Shown here piece after piece: positions 50,982 to 59,773 of a stretch of DNA of 64,000 nucleotides. Numbering within the stretch: position 1 is the stretch's first letter; each line of letters starts with the position of its first letter. Made by a program: the position numbers and the translations under genes. The DNA is from Bin18 sp965242795. Its GTDB lineage: Bacteria > Desulfobacterota > Binatia > Bin18. The stretch is from NCBI GenBank assembly GCA_965242795.1, contig OZ251505.1, positions 620,001 to 684,000 on the forward strand, given 5' to 3'. The notes under the pieces were generated by a model. That model saw only the letters and a program-made list of their open reading frames with translations. It did not search any database and had not been told where the DNA came from.

Positions 50982-51080
50982 TGAAAATCCCACCCGGTCG
51001 TCATTCCCGCGAACCCCGGATCGGGTCCGGGGCGGGCCGGCGCAGGCGCCGGGGATCCGGGGCATGGATACCCGGTTCGG
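50982..51080 (+). repeat. Family B element, rearranged copy 3
   Basis: Starts AAAATCCCACCCGGTCGTCA then TTCCCGCGAACCCCGGATCG, but the usual AAAGCGGGAATCC is replaced by a stretch of GGATC/GGGG inverted repeats ending GGATCCGGGGCATGGATACC, then CGGTTCGG. It shares its start and GGATGGATACC-like text with the copies at 4751 and 33868. Confidence 0.7.
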
Positions 51081-51259
51081 AAATTCGGCAGCGGTCGATT
51101 GACACTTTCTGCCTGGGAGTGCGCCCCGGTCACCCGGCGGTTCTTCCACTCCGGCAGGGAATTGTCCGCGACTGGTCTCGTCGAACCGAGGCCGGATGCG
51201 CCGGGCGCCGGCGGGACGACGGTTCGAATACGTCTCGAGCGAAGACCAAGCCCGGCATT

Positions 51260-51523
51260 TCACGCGGCCCGACCCTGCCGGCGCAACGCCGCCAGATCGT
51301 AGGACGCCTGCATCCGCAACCAATGCTCCGCGGTGGACCATCCTACCGCCTCGAACGCCAGCGCCATCGCGGGCGACACGTTCGTTCGTCCGTGGATGAT
51401 GCGCGACACCAGGACGCGCGTCACGCCGAGACGTTTGGCGGCCTCGGTCACCGACCAACCTTCGCCTTCGATGCAATCCGCAACCAATTCCCCGGGGTGC
51501 GGCGGGTCGTACATCGTGCCCAT
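51260..51523 (-). CDS. higA: HigA-family antitoxin
   Basis: An 87-residue helix-turn-helix antitoxin: MYDPPHPGELVADCIEGEGW, SVTEAAKRLGVTRVLVSRII and HGRTNVSPAMALAFEAVGWS, with the family's PPHPGE start. It binds and neutralises HigB and represses its own operon. HigB lies 12 bases upstream, in the usual toxin-first order. Start at 51523 or at the ATG three codons downstream (51514). Confidence 0.93.
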   Translation of the reverse strand: MGTMYDPPHPGELVADCIEGEGWSVTEAAKRLGVTRVLVSRIIHGRTNVSPAMALAFEAVGWSTAEHWLRMQASYDLAALRRQGRAA

Positions 51524-51535
51524 TGCGGTTTCCTT

Positions 51536-51808
51536 TCAGTGGTAGTCGATCAAATCCACGTCCACCGCTTCGCGCTTCTCGAAGCGGAAGATCACCCGCC
51601 AGTTGCCGGAGGCGCGGACGCTCCAGACGCCAGCCATACGGCCATGCAGCGGATGAAGCTGGAAGCCCGGCAAATCCATCTCGCCGGGCTGCATCGCGTC
51701 GTCCAGAGCGGCCAGAATCCGCCGGAGTCTGGGGGCCATGTTCACCGGAACCTGCCTTCCCTTTCCCTGCTCGTGTAGCGCCCGCAGCCCTTTGTGCCGG
51801 ATCCTCAT
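51536..51808 (-). CDS. higB: HigB-family toxin (RelE-like mRNA interferase)
   Basis: A 90-residue RelE-superfamily toxin that cleaves mRNA on the ribosome. Family text: RHKGLRALHEQGKGRQVPVN, PRLRRILAALDDAMQPGEMD, LPGFQLHPLHGRMAGVWSVR and ASGNWRVIFRFEKREAVDVD, ending LIDYH. The ATG at 51806-51808 is the conserved start. It precedes higA, the normal operon order. Upstream at 51809-51871 is a short AT-rich stretch with TATAACACGG that may hold the promoter. Confidence 0.92.
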   Translation of the reverse strand: MRIRHKGLRALHEQGKGRQVPVNMAPRLRRILAALDDAMQPGEMDLPGFQLHPLHGRMAGVWSVRASGNWRVIFRFEKREAVDVDLIDYH

Positions 51809-51871
51809 CGCTGCCTGATTGTATAACACGGATTTACACAGGATTGACATACGAGACGATCCTTCGCCGGT

Positions 51872-52105
51872 TTCCACATCCTTCGACGAGATCGGAGACC
51901 AGGCTCAACGGGCTGGTCTCTGAGCTTGCGCTGTGCTGATCTCGTCGAAGAGTCGGGGGGTCGGGAGTGGGGTGCGAAGGCCGGGGTGACCTCGGGGTTC
52001 GTTTCGACAAGCTCAACGAACTTGTGGATGGAAAACGCCCTGATTCTGCGGTGCCTCGAGCTTGTCGAACCATGTCGAAGGGTTTCGAAACGGTGCCTGG
52101 ATCGT
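51872..52105 (-). repeat. Family A element, inverse orientation, copy 12
   Basis: Reverse-complement orientation of the standard unit: TCGAAGAGTCGGGGGG, AAGGCCGGGGTGACCTCGGG, TTCGTTTCGACAAGCTCAAC and a terminal TCGAGCTTGTCGAACCATGT. It fills most of the gap 51809-52193 upstream of mrpAB, apart from a short AT-rich segment near higB. Confidence 0.85.
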
Positions 52106-52193
52106 CCGGTACGACTCTTCTTTCCCGTCGGGCTCGCGCTGAGAGACGCGCGAGGCGTTGCGGTTCCGCGAGGCTTTCAGTAAGCACGGGGGG

Positions 52194-55016
52194 GTGAGCG
52201 ACGTTCCCGGCCTCCTGTGCATCGGCCTGATCCTGCTGCCCCTGCTGGGGGCGCTGGTGTCCCTGCCGCGCAGCCTGCGGCAACGTTTCGCGCCCGCCTA
52301 CACCCTCGTTCCCCTCGTCCAGTTCGCCGCGGTCGGTTCCCTGTGGACCACCGTGCGGGAGGGCGGACGGCTCACGTTCGCCTGGCCGTGGGCGCCCGAG
52401 TTGGGCCTGCACGTCAGCGTGGCGCTCGACGGCCTGAGCTGGCTGTTCGCCTGCTTGATCTCGGGCGTGGGCGTCGCGGTGTTCGCGTACGCCGGGTCGT
52501 ACATGCGCGGCGACCCGGGCCTGCCCCGGCTGTATCGCCTGCTGCTGCTGTTCAACGCCGCCATGATGGGCGTCGTGCTGGCCGACAACCTGATCCTGCT
52601 GCTCGTCTTCTGGGAACTTACCAGCGTGTCGTCCTTCCTGCTGATCGGGTTCCACTGGCAGCGGCCGGCGGCCTGCGAGGGCGCGACCAAGGCGTTCGGA
52701 CTGACCGCCATCGGCGGGCTGGCGATGCTGTTCGGCATGCTGGCCGTGTACGCCGAGCACGGCACGTTCGAGCTGTCCGTCCTGCTCGCCGACCCGCCGG
52801 CCATCTCCACCGCGGCCGGGCTCTGCTTCCTGGCCGGCGCGTTCACCAAGTCGGCCCAGTTTCCGTTCCACATCTGGCTCCCCTCGGCCATGCAGGCGCC
52901 CACCCCGGTCAGCGCCTATCTGCACGCCGCGACCATGGTCAAAGCCGGCCTGTACCTGATCGCCCGGCTGACCCCGCTGTTCGCAGACAACCCCATGTGG
53001 TCGGCCACGGTCACCGCCGCGGGGACGGTCACGCTCGTCTGGGGCGGGGCGCTGGCCTGCAAACAGGTCGATCTCAAGGCGCTGCTCGCCAACTCCACAG
53101 TCAGCCAACTCGGCCTGATCGTCCTGCTGCTCGGGCTGCAAACCAGGACCGCGCTGTTCGCCGCGGTTCTGCACATCGTGAACCACGCCGCGTTCAAGGG
53201 CGCGCTGTTCCTGACCGCCGGCTCGGTCGAGCACGAGACCGGCACGCGCGACCTGCGCCGCCTCGGCGGCCTGCGGGTCGTCATGCCGCTCACCGCCGGC
53301 GCGGCGACGCTGGCCGCGGTGTCCATGGCCGGGCTGCCGCCGCTGGGCGGGTTCGTCAGCAAGGAACTGTTCTACGAAAGCGTGCTCGAAGCCGATACGC
53401 TGCTCACCGGCTTGGCCGTGGCCGGGAGTTGTCTGACGTTCGTGTATTCCTTCATCTTCCTGCACGGGACGTTCTTCGGCACTCCACAACAAACGCCATC
53501 CGCTCCATCGCATGACGCCGCGGCGCAGGCACCCCCGCCGCCCCACGCCGCGGGCCACGCTCAATCGCCCCATGCAGACAGTCCGCACGGCGAAGCGGCC
53601 GCGCCGGGGCTGCTGTTGCCGATCGTGGCGTTGGCCGGTGTGGCGCTCGCGTTCGGGCTGCTGCCCGGTCTGGCCGAAGGGCTGGTCGCCCCGGCCTTCC
53701 TGGCGATACACGGCGCCCCGCTAGAGATACACGCCGCGCTGTGGCACGGACCGACGCCGGCGCTCGGCCTGAGTGTCGTGACCGTGGCCGCGGGCGGCGG
53801 CGCGTTCCTGTTGCGGGGACGATTCCTGCCCGCGGTGCGCGGCTGGCAGGCGGCGTATTCCTTCGACCGCCTGTACGGCGACGGCCTCGAGACGTTGACG
53901 ACGCTGTTCAAGCGGTCGCGCGCCGCGTACATGACCGGCTCGGTCACCGACTACGTGCGCTACGTCCTGCTGGCCCTGCTGCTCGGGCTCGCCGCGCCGC
54001 TGTGGTGGTTCTTCGAGACGACGGCGTGGCGGTTCGACGTGGCACCGCCGGCGGCTTACGAGGTCGGCTTGGCCGGACTGATGGCGGCGACCGCGGTTAT
54101 GTGCTGCCTGACGCACTCGCGCGTCGTGCTGGTGCTGGCACTCAGCCTGCTGGGCGCGATCATCGCGATTTTCTTCGTGCTGTTCAGCGCGCCGGACCTC
54201 GCGCTGACCCAGGTGCTGGTCGAGGCGGTCGGCCTGGTGCTGTTCCTGCTCGTGCTGCGGTATTTCTCGTCCATCGACCCGCGGCCGGTCGGGGCGCGCA
54301 TGCGGACGCTGAATCTGGGCGTCAGCGCCGGCGTCGGGCTGCTGGTCGTCCTGCTGCTGACCGCGGCCCACGCCGGCCCGTCCTTACCTTCCGCCATTCC
54401 GGCCTATTATCTGGCCAACAGCGCGGTGCTGGCCGGCGGGCAGAACGTGGTCAACGTCGTGCTGGTGGACTTCCGGGGGTTCGACACGCTGGGCGAAATC
54501 ACGGTCTTCGGCGTGGCCGCGTTCGGCGTGCTGGCGATGGTCGAGCTGGGCGCCCGCGGCAGCCGGCAACGGGCCACGGTGCGCGTCTCCTTTCCCTCAC
54601 CCATTCTCCAGTCCTTCGCCCGGCTGACCCTGCACCTGATGCTGGTGTTCGCCATGTATCTGCTGCTGCGCGGCCACAACGCGCCGGGCGGCGGCTTCAT
54701 CGCCGGCGTGCTCACCGCGGTCGCGTTCACGTTCCAGATGATCGCCTTCGACGCCGCGCCGCTCTCCCGAGAATTCTTCTGGAACCCGTTGCGCATTCCG
54801 TTGCGCCTGGTGTGCGTCGGGCTCCTGCTGGCCGCGGGAACCGGCGTGGCCTCACTGCTCCTCGGCCACCCGTTCCTCACCAGCGCGATCGGCCATTACC
54901 ATCTGCCCCTGGTGGGAGAGGGCGAGATGGTGACCGCCCAAGCCTTCGACATCGGGGTCTATCTGGTGGTCACGGGAACCGCGTTGGGCATCATTCGGAC
55001 GATCTCCGAGGACTGA
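52194..55016 (+). CDS. mrpA: Mrp antiporter subunit A fused to subunit B
   Basis: Largest subunit of the multi-subunit Na+(K+)/H+ antiporter. About 940 residues from GTG 52194, with roughly 20 membrane helices. The NuoL-like core includes LIGFHWQRPAACEGATKAFG and FTKSAQFPFHIWLPSAMQAP, then TPVSAYLHAATMVKAGLYLI. The C-terminal MrpB-type domain (LLRGHNAPGGGFIAGVLTAV) is fused, as in the PhaAB type. A His/Pro-rich loop (about residues 430-470, SPHADSPHGEAAAP) interrupts the core. It heads a tight run of six genes. Alternative TTG start at 52158. Confidence 0.93.
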   Translation: MSDVPGLLCIGLILLPLLGALVSLPRSLRQRFAPAYTLVPLVQFAAVGSLWTTVREGGRLTFAWPWAPELGLHVSVALDGLSWLFACLISGVGVAVFAYAGSYMRGDPGLPRLYRLLLLFNAAMMGVVLADNLILLLVFWELTSVSSFLLIGFHWQRPAACEGATKAFGLTAIGGLAMLFGMLAVYAEHGTFELSVLLADPPAISTAAGLCFLAGAFTKSAQFPFHIWLPSAMQAPTPVSAYLHAATMVKAGLYLIARLTPLFADNPMWSATVTAAGTVTLVWGGALACKQVDLKALLANSTVSQLGLIVLLLGLQTRTALFAAVLHIVNHAAFKGALFLTAGSVEHETGTRDLRRLGGLRVVMPLTAGAATLAAVSMAGLPPLGGFVSKELFYESVLEADTLLTGLAVAGSCLTFVYSFIFLHGTFFGTPQQTPSAPSHDAAAQAPPPPHAAGHAQSPHADSPHGEAAAPGLLLPIVALAGVALAFGLLPGLAEGLVAPAFLAIHGAPLEIHAALWHGPTPALGLSVVTVAAGGGAFLLRGRFLPAVRGWQAAYSFDRLYGDGLETLTTLFKRSRAAYMTGSVTDYVRYVLLALLLGLAAPLWWFFETTAWRFDVAPPAAYEVGLAGLMAATAVMCCLTHSRVVLVLALSLLGAIIAIFFVLFSAPDLALTQVLVEAVGLVLFLLVLRYFSSIDPRPVGARMRTLNLGVSAGVGLLVVLLLTAAHAGPSLPSAIPAYYLANSAVLAGGQNVVNVVLVDFRGFDTLGEITVFGVAAFGVLAMVELGARGSRQRATVRVSFPSPILQSFARLTLHLMLVFAMYLLLRGHNAPGGGFIAGVLTAVAFTFQMIAFDAAPLSREFFWNPLRIPLRLVCVGLLLAAGTGVASLLLGHPFLTSAIGHYHLPLVGEGEMVTAQAFDIGVYLVVTGTALGIIRTISED

Positions 55017-55019
55017 TCC

Positions 55020-55352
55020 GTGGAACTCGTCATCGTCGGGGTCATCGGCATCGTGTTCGCCTGCGGGACGTATCTGATCCTGCAGGCGCATCTGCTGCGC
55101 GTGGTGGTGGGCTTGGCGCTGTATTCGCACGGCGCCAACCTGGCACTGATGATCTCGGGCGGGCTACTGCGCGACAGTCCGCCGCTGTTGACCTCCCCGG
55201 CCCCGTACACCGACCCGCTGCCCCAGGCGCTGGTCCTGACCGCAATCGTGATCGGCTTCGGTATGACCGCGTTCGCCATCGTCCTGGCCTTCCGCGCGCG
55301 GCAGGTGGTCGGCTCGGACTCGGTGGACGATCTGGCCGGGAGAGAAGAATAG
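55020..55352 (+). CDS. mrpC: Mrp antiporter subunit C (NuoK-like)
   Basis: A 110-residue, three-helix NuoK-like subunit: VIGIVFACGTYLILQAHLLR, VVVGLALYSHGANLALMISG and PLPQALVLTAIVIGFGMTAF. The D-P-L-P-Q-A-L-V-L-T-A-I-V-I motif is diagnostic of MrpC. GTG start three bases after the mrpAB stop. Expected to line the proton path beside MrpA and MrpD. Confidence 0.94.
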   Translation: MELVIVGVIGIVFACGTYLILQAHLLRVVVGLALYSHGANLALMISGGLLRDSPPLLTSPAPYTDPLPQALVLTAIVIGFGMTAFAIVLAFRARQVVGSDSVDDLAGREE

Positions 55353-55354
55353 GG

Positions 55355-56860
55355 ATGCCGGCGGACCTGTTCGTGCTGTTCGTCGTCGGCCCGCTGGTCA
55401 CCGCGGCGCTGCTCGCCATGGCCACCACCCGCGACGCGGTGCAGCGCGCGGGCAGCCTGGCGGCGACGGGCGGGCTGTGGCTGCTGTCTCTCGTCGGGCT
55501 GCTGACCATCCTGCGCGACGGCATCGTCGTGCTGCGCATGGGGAGTTGGCCGGCGCCGTACGGCATCGTCCTGGTCGCCGACGCCCTGAGCATGACGATG
55601 GTCGCGCTGACCCTCACGGTCGCGCTGGCGGTCGTGGCCTATTCGGTGCGCAGCGTGGATCCGGAACAGCAACGCCATCACTATTACCCCCTGTTCTTCA
55701 TCCTGCTGATGGGCGTCAACGGCGCCTTTCTGACCGGCGACCTGTTCAACCTGTTCGTCTTTTTCGAAATCCTGCTGATCGCGTCGTTCGCGCTGCTGGC
55801 CTTGGGCTCGCAACCCGGCCGCCTCCGCGAGACCGTCAAGTATCTGGTGCTGAACCTGATCGCGTCCACGTTCTTTCTGATCGGGCTGGCGATGCTGTAC
55901 GCCTCGCTGGGCACGCTGAACATGGCCGACGTGGCATATCGGATCCACACCGCGGACGCGGACCTCGGTCCGACGCTGACCGTGCTCGCCCTCGTGTTCC
56001 TGTTCGTGTTCGGCGTCAAGGCGGCCATCTTTCCGCTGTATTTCTGGCTGCCCGGGCCGTACTTTCAGCCCGGGGCCGGGCTCAGCGCCTTCTTCGGCGG
56101 CATTCTGACCAAGGTCGGCGTGTACGCCATCTTCCGCACGTTCACGCTGATCTTCCGCCACGACCCCGGCTTCATTCACGAACTGCTGCTCGTGCTGGCC
56201 GCGGCGTCGCTGCTGCTGGGGGTGTTCGGAGCGCTGTCGCAGATGGACATGAAGCGCATCCTGTCCTACCACATCATCAGTCAGATCGGGTATCTCATCC
56301 TGGGCGTCGGGCTGTTCACCCCCCAAGGGCTGGCCGGCGCGCTGTTCTACATGGTGCCGTACGTCATGGCCAAATCCGCGTTGTTCCTGATCGCCGGCCT
56401 CGTGCAGGAAGCGAGCGGGACGACCAACCTCAAGGCGGTCGGCGGCCTGCACTCGCATTCGACGGCGCTGACCGTGCTGTTCCTCTTGGCCGCGCTCAGC
56501 TTGGCCGGCATTCCGCCGCTGGCCGGGTTCTTCAGCAAGTTTCTCGTCCTGCAGGCCGGCGTGGCCGAGGCGCGCTACGCCTACGTCGCGATCGGGCTGC
56601 TCGGCGGGCTGCTGACGCTGTCCTCCATGCTCAAGATCTGGAACGGCGTGTTCTGGGGTGCCGCGTCGGGCGAGCGGCGGCCCGCGGCGTTGGGGCCGCT
56701 GCTACCCGGCGTCGTGCTGCTGGTCGGCGGCATCGTCGCGCTCGGACTGTTTCCGGGCGTCCTCTCCCACGTGACCGAGCTGGCCGCGGCGCAGGCGTTC
56801 GATCCCGGAGCGTACGTCGCCGCGGTGTTGGGCCCCGAGGCGGCGGTCTCCCCGCGGTGA
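55355..56860 (+). CDS. mrpD: Mrp antiporter subunit D (NuoN-like)
   Basis: A 501-residue antiporter-like subunit with about 14 helices: FLTGDLFNLFVFFEILLIAS (conserved Glu), YFWLPGPYFQPGAGLSAFFG (conserved loop) and LSQMDMKRILSYHIISQIGY. It resembles Nuo antiporter subunits and probably moves protons. Start ATG two bases after mrpC, with GAGAGAAG upstream. Twelve bases separate it from mrpE. Confidence 0.94.
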   Translation: MPADLFVLFVVGPLVTAALLAMATTRDAVQRAGSLAATGGLWLLSLVGLLTILRDGIVVLRMGSWPAPYGIVLVADALSMTMVALTLTVALAVVAYSVRSVDPEQQRHHYYPLFFILLMGVNGAFLTGDLFNLFVFFEILLIASFALLALGSQPGRLRETVKYLVLNLIASTFFLIGLAMLYASLGTLNMADVAYRIHTADADLGPTLTVLALVFLFVFGVKAAIFPLYFWLPGPYFQPGAGLSAFFGGILTKVGVYAIFRTFTLIFRHDPGFIHELLLVLAAASLLLGVFGALSQMDMKRILSYHIISQIGYLILGVGLFTPQGLAGALFYMVPYVMAKSALFLIAGLVQEASGTTNLKAVGGLHSHSTALTVLFLLAALSLAGIPPLAGFFSKFLVLQAGVAEARYAYVAIGLLGGLLTLSSMLKIWNGVFWGAASGERRPAALGPLLPGVVLLVGGIVALGLFPGVLSHVTELAAAQAFDPGAYVAAVLGPEAAVSPR

Positions 56861-56872
56861 GCGAGGCGCGGC

Positions 56873-57352
56873 ATGGGAAGCCACCTGTTCCTCAATCTCG
56901 GACTGGCCTTCGTCTGGTGCCTGCTCCAGGACGAGATTTCGTTACGCCAGTTTCTGATCGGCTGTGCGGTCGGGGTGGCGGCCATGTCGTTCTTTCCGCG
57001 TTCGTTCCAGCAGGAGCGCCGGTATCTGGGCAAGGTGCGGTTGAGCTTCCAGCTCGCCCTGTTCTTCGTCAAGGAACTGATCATCGCCAACTGGACGGTG
57101 CTCAAACAGGTGCTGGCGCCGCGGCTCAACGTCCGATCCGGCATCATCGCCTACCCCCTCGAACTGCGCGACGACATCCTGATCACGCTGCTGGCGAACA
57201 TGATTACGCTGACCCCCGGGACGCTGTCGGTGGAGGTCGCCCCCGACCGGAAGTTCCTGTTCATCCACTTCCTCGACGTGGACGACGTCGAAACGGAAAT
57301 CCGTATCATCAAGGACGGCTTCGAACGCTACCTGCGCCTGATCGCGCAATGA
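56873..57352 (+). CDS. mrpE: Mrp antiporter subunit E
   Basis: A 159-residue MrpE with two to three N-terminal helices (LFLNLGLAFVWCLLQDEISL, QFLIGCAVGVAAMSFF) and a cytosolic domain. The family signature is ANMITLTPGTLSVEVAPDRK followed by FLFIHFLDVDD. MrpE is required for complex assembly in other bacteria. It is followed seven bases later by mrpF. Confidence 0.93.
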   Translation: MGSHLFLNLGLAFVWCLLQDEISLRQFLIGCAVGVAAMSFFPRSFQQERRYLGKVRLSFQLALFFVKELIIANWTVLKQVLAPRLNVRSGIIAYPLELRDDILITLLANMITLTPGTLSVEVAPDRKFLFIHFLDVDDVETEIRIIKDGFERYLRLIAQ

Positions 57353-57359
57353 GGGCCCC

Positions 57360-57653
57360 ATGCTCACCCCGATCGTGTCCGTCGTCGTGCTGGCCGGCAT
57401 CACGCTGTCCATTCTGTGCAGCGCCTATCGGGTGTTGCGCGGGCCGACGATTCCCGACCGCGTGGTCGCGCTCGACAACATTTCGACCAATCTGGTCGCG
57501 GTCGTGATCGTATTGTCCATCCACGCCCGCAGCGCGCTGTACATCGACGTGGCGCTGGTCCTCGCCATTCTGTCGTTTCTGGGGACGGTGGCCGCGGCCA
57601 AATATCTGCTGAGAGGAACGGTGATCAGTGCCCCCACCGTACGCGATGCTTGA
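57360..57653 (+). CDS. mrpF: Mrp antiporter subunit F
   Basis: A 97-residue, three-helix MrpF: VVLAGITLSILCSAYRVLRG, PTIPDRVVALDNISTNLVAV (the conserved P-x-x-x-D-R-V-x-A-L-D motif with helix-two Asp) and YIDVALVLAILSFLGTVAAA. The start is eight bases after mrpE, and it overlaps mrpG. Confidence 0.93.
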   Translation: MLTPIVSVVVLAGITLSILCSAYRVLRGPTIPDRVVALDNISTNLVAVVIVLSIHARSALYIDVALVLAILSFLGTVAAAKYLLRGTVISAPTVRDA

Positions 57654-57996
57654 CGTTCTGGTGAGCGTGCTGCTGCTCGGCGGCCTGTTCTTTCTGCTGA
57701 CCGGCACCTTCGGCCTGCTGCGGCTGCGCGACGTCTATGCGCGCATGCACGCCACGAGCAAGAGCACCACCTTCGGGGTGGTGGGCATGGTGTTCGCGGC
57801 GCTCTTCTATCTGCGCGCCCTGGACCTGTCGTCCGGGCTCAAGGAGTTCCTGATCGTCGTCTTCCTGTTCCTGACCGCGCCGGTCGGCGCGCACATGATC
57901 GCGCGCGCGGCCTATCGCGCCGGCGTGTCGCTCTGGAAGGGCGGGGTGGTCGACGAGTTCAAGAAATGGCAGGAGGACCACCCGGACGAACGGTAG
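57628..57996 (+). CDS. mrpG: Mrp antiporter subunit G
   Basis: A 122-residue MrpG: LLLGGLFFLLTGTFGLLRLR, DVYARMHATSKSTTFGVVGM (the conserved DxYxRxHAxxK motif) and IVVFLFLTAPVGAHMIARAA. I use the GTG at 57628, which has AGAGGAACG upstream and overlaps mrpF by 26 bases; the ATG at 57646 is an alternative. Last gene of the operon; 15 bases later the convergent LLM gene ends. Confidence 0.93.
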   Translation: MPPPYAMLDVLVSVLLLGGLFFLLTGTFGLLRLRDVYARMHATSKSTTFGVVGMVFAALFYLRALDLSSGLKEFLIVVFLFLTAPVGAHMIARAAYRAGVSLWKGGVVDEFKKWQEDHPDER

Positions 57997-58011
57997 GCCG
58001 CGGCGCGCGAC

Positions 58012-59031
58012 CTACCGGAAGTTGGGCAGGACTTCCCTGGCGAAGAGTTGCATCGAGTTCCGGCTCTTGGCCGGGTCGATGCCGGGCAGGTGCATGCCCA
58101 TCACGAGGTGGGTCGTGCGGACGTCCTCGGCGAAGCGTTCGATCTCGCGGCCGATCTGGTCGGGCGTGCCGACCATCGGACTGCCGATCAGCCGCTCGGG
58201 ATGCTGGCGGAGTTCGTCCGCGGGCGGCAATTGGGCGAATGCTTCGGCCCCGGGGAAGTCCTTGGCCTCCGAGAGCCAGCGCCCATACCAACTCAGCATG
58301 TAGTGCAGATGGTCCTGGCAGTCGGCCCACGCCTGTTCGGAACTCGGAGCGAGGTACGTCCAGCGTAATTGCGCGGCCATGAAGTCGTCGGGGTTGCGTC
58401 CGTGGCGGCGCAGCGCGTCGTCGTACATCACCTGCGTTTCCGAGGCGCCGCCGCCCAGAAAATGACAGCCCAGACGCGCGGCGCGGTCCACCGCCTTGGG
58501 CGCGTTGGCGCCGATCCATACGGGCGGCGGACTCTGGACCGGTTTGGGCTGCAAGCGGACGTCTTTGAGTTGGTAATGGCGGCCGGCGAACGAGAACGGG
58601 TCCCGGCTCCACATACCCTGGATGACCTTTACGCCTTCTTCCATGCGCGAGCCGCGCTCGTTGCGCGGAATGCCGAAGCCCTCGAACTCGCCGCGGGCGT
58701 AGCCTTGACCGAGCCCCATGTCGAAGCGACCGTTGGAGATGATGTCCACGGTCGCGGCGTCTTCGGCCACGCGCACCGCGTTGTGCAGGGGGAGCAGGAG
58801 CAGGAACGTGCCGATCCGCACCCGGCTGGTCTGCCCGGCGATCGTGGCCGCGATGGGCAGCAGCGCCGGCGAGTAGCCGTCTTCGGCGAAGTGATGCTCG
58901 GTCAGCCAGACCGTGTCGTAGCCGAGGTCTTCGGCCTCCCGAATCTGGCGTAACTGTTCGGCGTAGAATTCGGGAAAGGGGACCCGCCACTGCGGGGGAT
59001 TGCGAAAGGGAAACACCAAGCCGACGTTCAT
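58012..59031 (-). CDS. LLM-class flavin-dependent oxidoreductase
   Basis: A 339-residue luciferase-like oxidoreductase. Landmarks are REAEDLGYDTVWLTEHHFAE, LLLPLHNAVRVAEDAATVDI and SNGRFDMGLGQGYARGEFEG, and a C-terminal LVMGMHLPGIDPAKSRNSMQ. Third LLM gene in the window, and not close in sequence to the one at 34014. A cupin gene lies 14 bases upstream on the same strand. Substrate unknown. Confidence 0.9.
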   Translation of the reverse strand: MNVGLVFPFRNPPQWRVPFPEFYAEQLRQIREAEDLGYDTVWLTEHHFAEDGYSPALLPIAATIAGQTSRVRIGTFLLLLPLHNAVRVAEDAATVDIISNGRFDMGLGQGYARGEFEGFGIPRNERGSRMEEGVKVIQGMWSRDPFSFAGRHYQLKDVRLQPKPVQSPPPVWIGANAPKAVDRAARLGCHFLGGGASETQVMYDDALRRHGRNPDDFMAAQLRWTYLAPSSEQAWADCQDHLHYMLSWYGRWLSEAKDFPGAEAFAQLPPADELRQHPERLIGSPMVGTPDQIGREIERFAEDVRTTHLVMGMHLPGIDPAKSRNSMQLFAREVLPNFR

Positions 59032-59045
59032 GCCGTCCTCCGTCT

Positions 59046-59395
59046 TCAGTCCAGGGTGATGAACAGGTTTTGCGCGGCGTGCCGTCCACCGCGCGGCTGA
59101 TGTGGCCCTGGCCGGTCGTATCCTCGGCCAGCAGGACGTCGCCGGCCCGCAGCACGCGCCGCGTGCCGTCGCCGATCTCGATCTCGACGTCGCCTTCGAG
59201 ATTGACCACGTACTGGCGCCGCGGCGCGTTGTGGAAATCCAGATTGTAGTCCCCGCCGGTTTCCCGGAAGATCACGCCCGTCGCCGGCACGAGGGCGGAC
59301 AGCCGTCCGATCGGGCCGCCGTCCTCGAGCGGCACGTCGACGTCCTCGAAATGCGAGCGGTCGTCATCGCCGGTATAGACGCGGGTGACTTTCAT
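59046..59395 (-). pseudogene. Cupin-domain protein gene with a terminal frameshift
   Basis: From the ATG 59393-59395 (AAGGAGG upstream) the frame reads MKVTRVYTGDDDRSHFEDVD, NLDFHNAPRRQYVVNLEGDV, DVLLAEDTTGQGHISRAVDG, a standard cupin. Near 59065-59070, in an AAAA run, the frame changes: expected PRKNLFITLD and stop appear one base out of phase, while the frame in hand runs on into the LLM gene with no early stop. One missing A would explain it. If real, the protein has a wrong, long tail. The cupin body is complete. Confidence 0.7.
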
Positions 59396-59536
59396 CGCCT
59401 TCCTCCTTGGTTGATCGCGCGGCACTGTACGGCGCCGCGGGCCGGCGTGTCAAACCGTAAGAGATCGAAGCCGACGTGCTTGTTCGGCTGGCATGCGATG
59501 TATAAGGTCAACATATACGGCAATTGAGGACTGGAC

Positions 59537-59770
59537 ATGGTGCGCACGCAAATCTATCTGACCGAACGTCAGCGAGCCGAGCTTGCCGCACTCGCCCGGA
59601 ACGGCGGCAAGCGGCAAAGCGAACTCATTCGTGAAGCCATCGACCGTTTCATCGAAATCACGAGCCGCCATCGTCGCAAAGAGATATTGCGCGAAACCGC
59701 TGGTATCTGGCGAGATCGCTCCGATCTGCTCGATTTCGAAGTGGTACGGGCCGAATGGGACAGGGCGTGA
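59537..59770 (+). CDS. vapB: VapB-type ribbon-helix-helix antitoxin
   Basis: A 77-residue protein with N-terminal MVRTQIYLTERQRAELAALA then KRQSELIREAIDRFIEI, a ribbon-helix-helix DNA-binding fold, and a charged C-terminal toxin-binding tail (DFEVVRAEWDRA). Its gene ends three bases before vapC. The imperfect palindrome GTATA-9-TATAC at 59500-59518 just upstream is a candidate autoregulatory operator; this is inference. Confidence 0.9.
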   Translation: MVRTQIYLTERQRAELAALARNGGKRQSELIREAIDRFIEITSRHRRKEILRETAGIWRDRSDLLDFEVVRAEWDRA

Positions 59771-59773
59771 CCC

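Noticed and set aside
51872..52193. Possible upstream gene in the inverted repeat before mrpAB
   Set aside because: Open frames there only translate repeat DNA (VRFDKLNEL text) and have no ribosome-binding site.
52217..53515. Open frames overlapping mrpA in other phases
   Set aside because: Alternative-frame shadows; MrpA membrane-helix motifs occupy the other frame.
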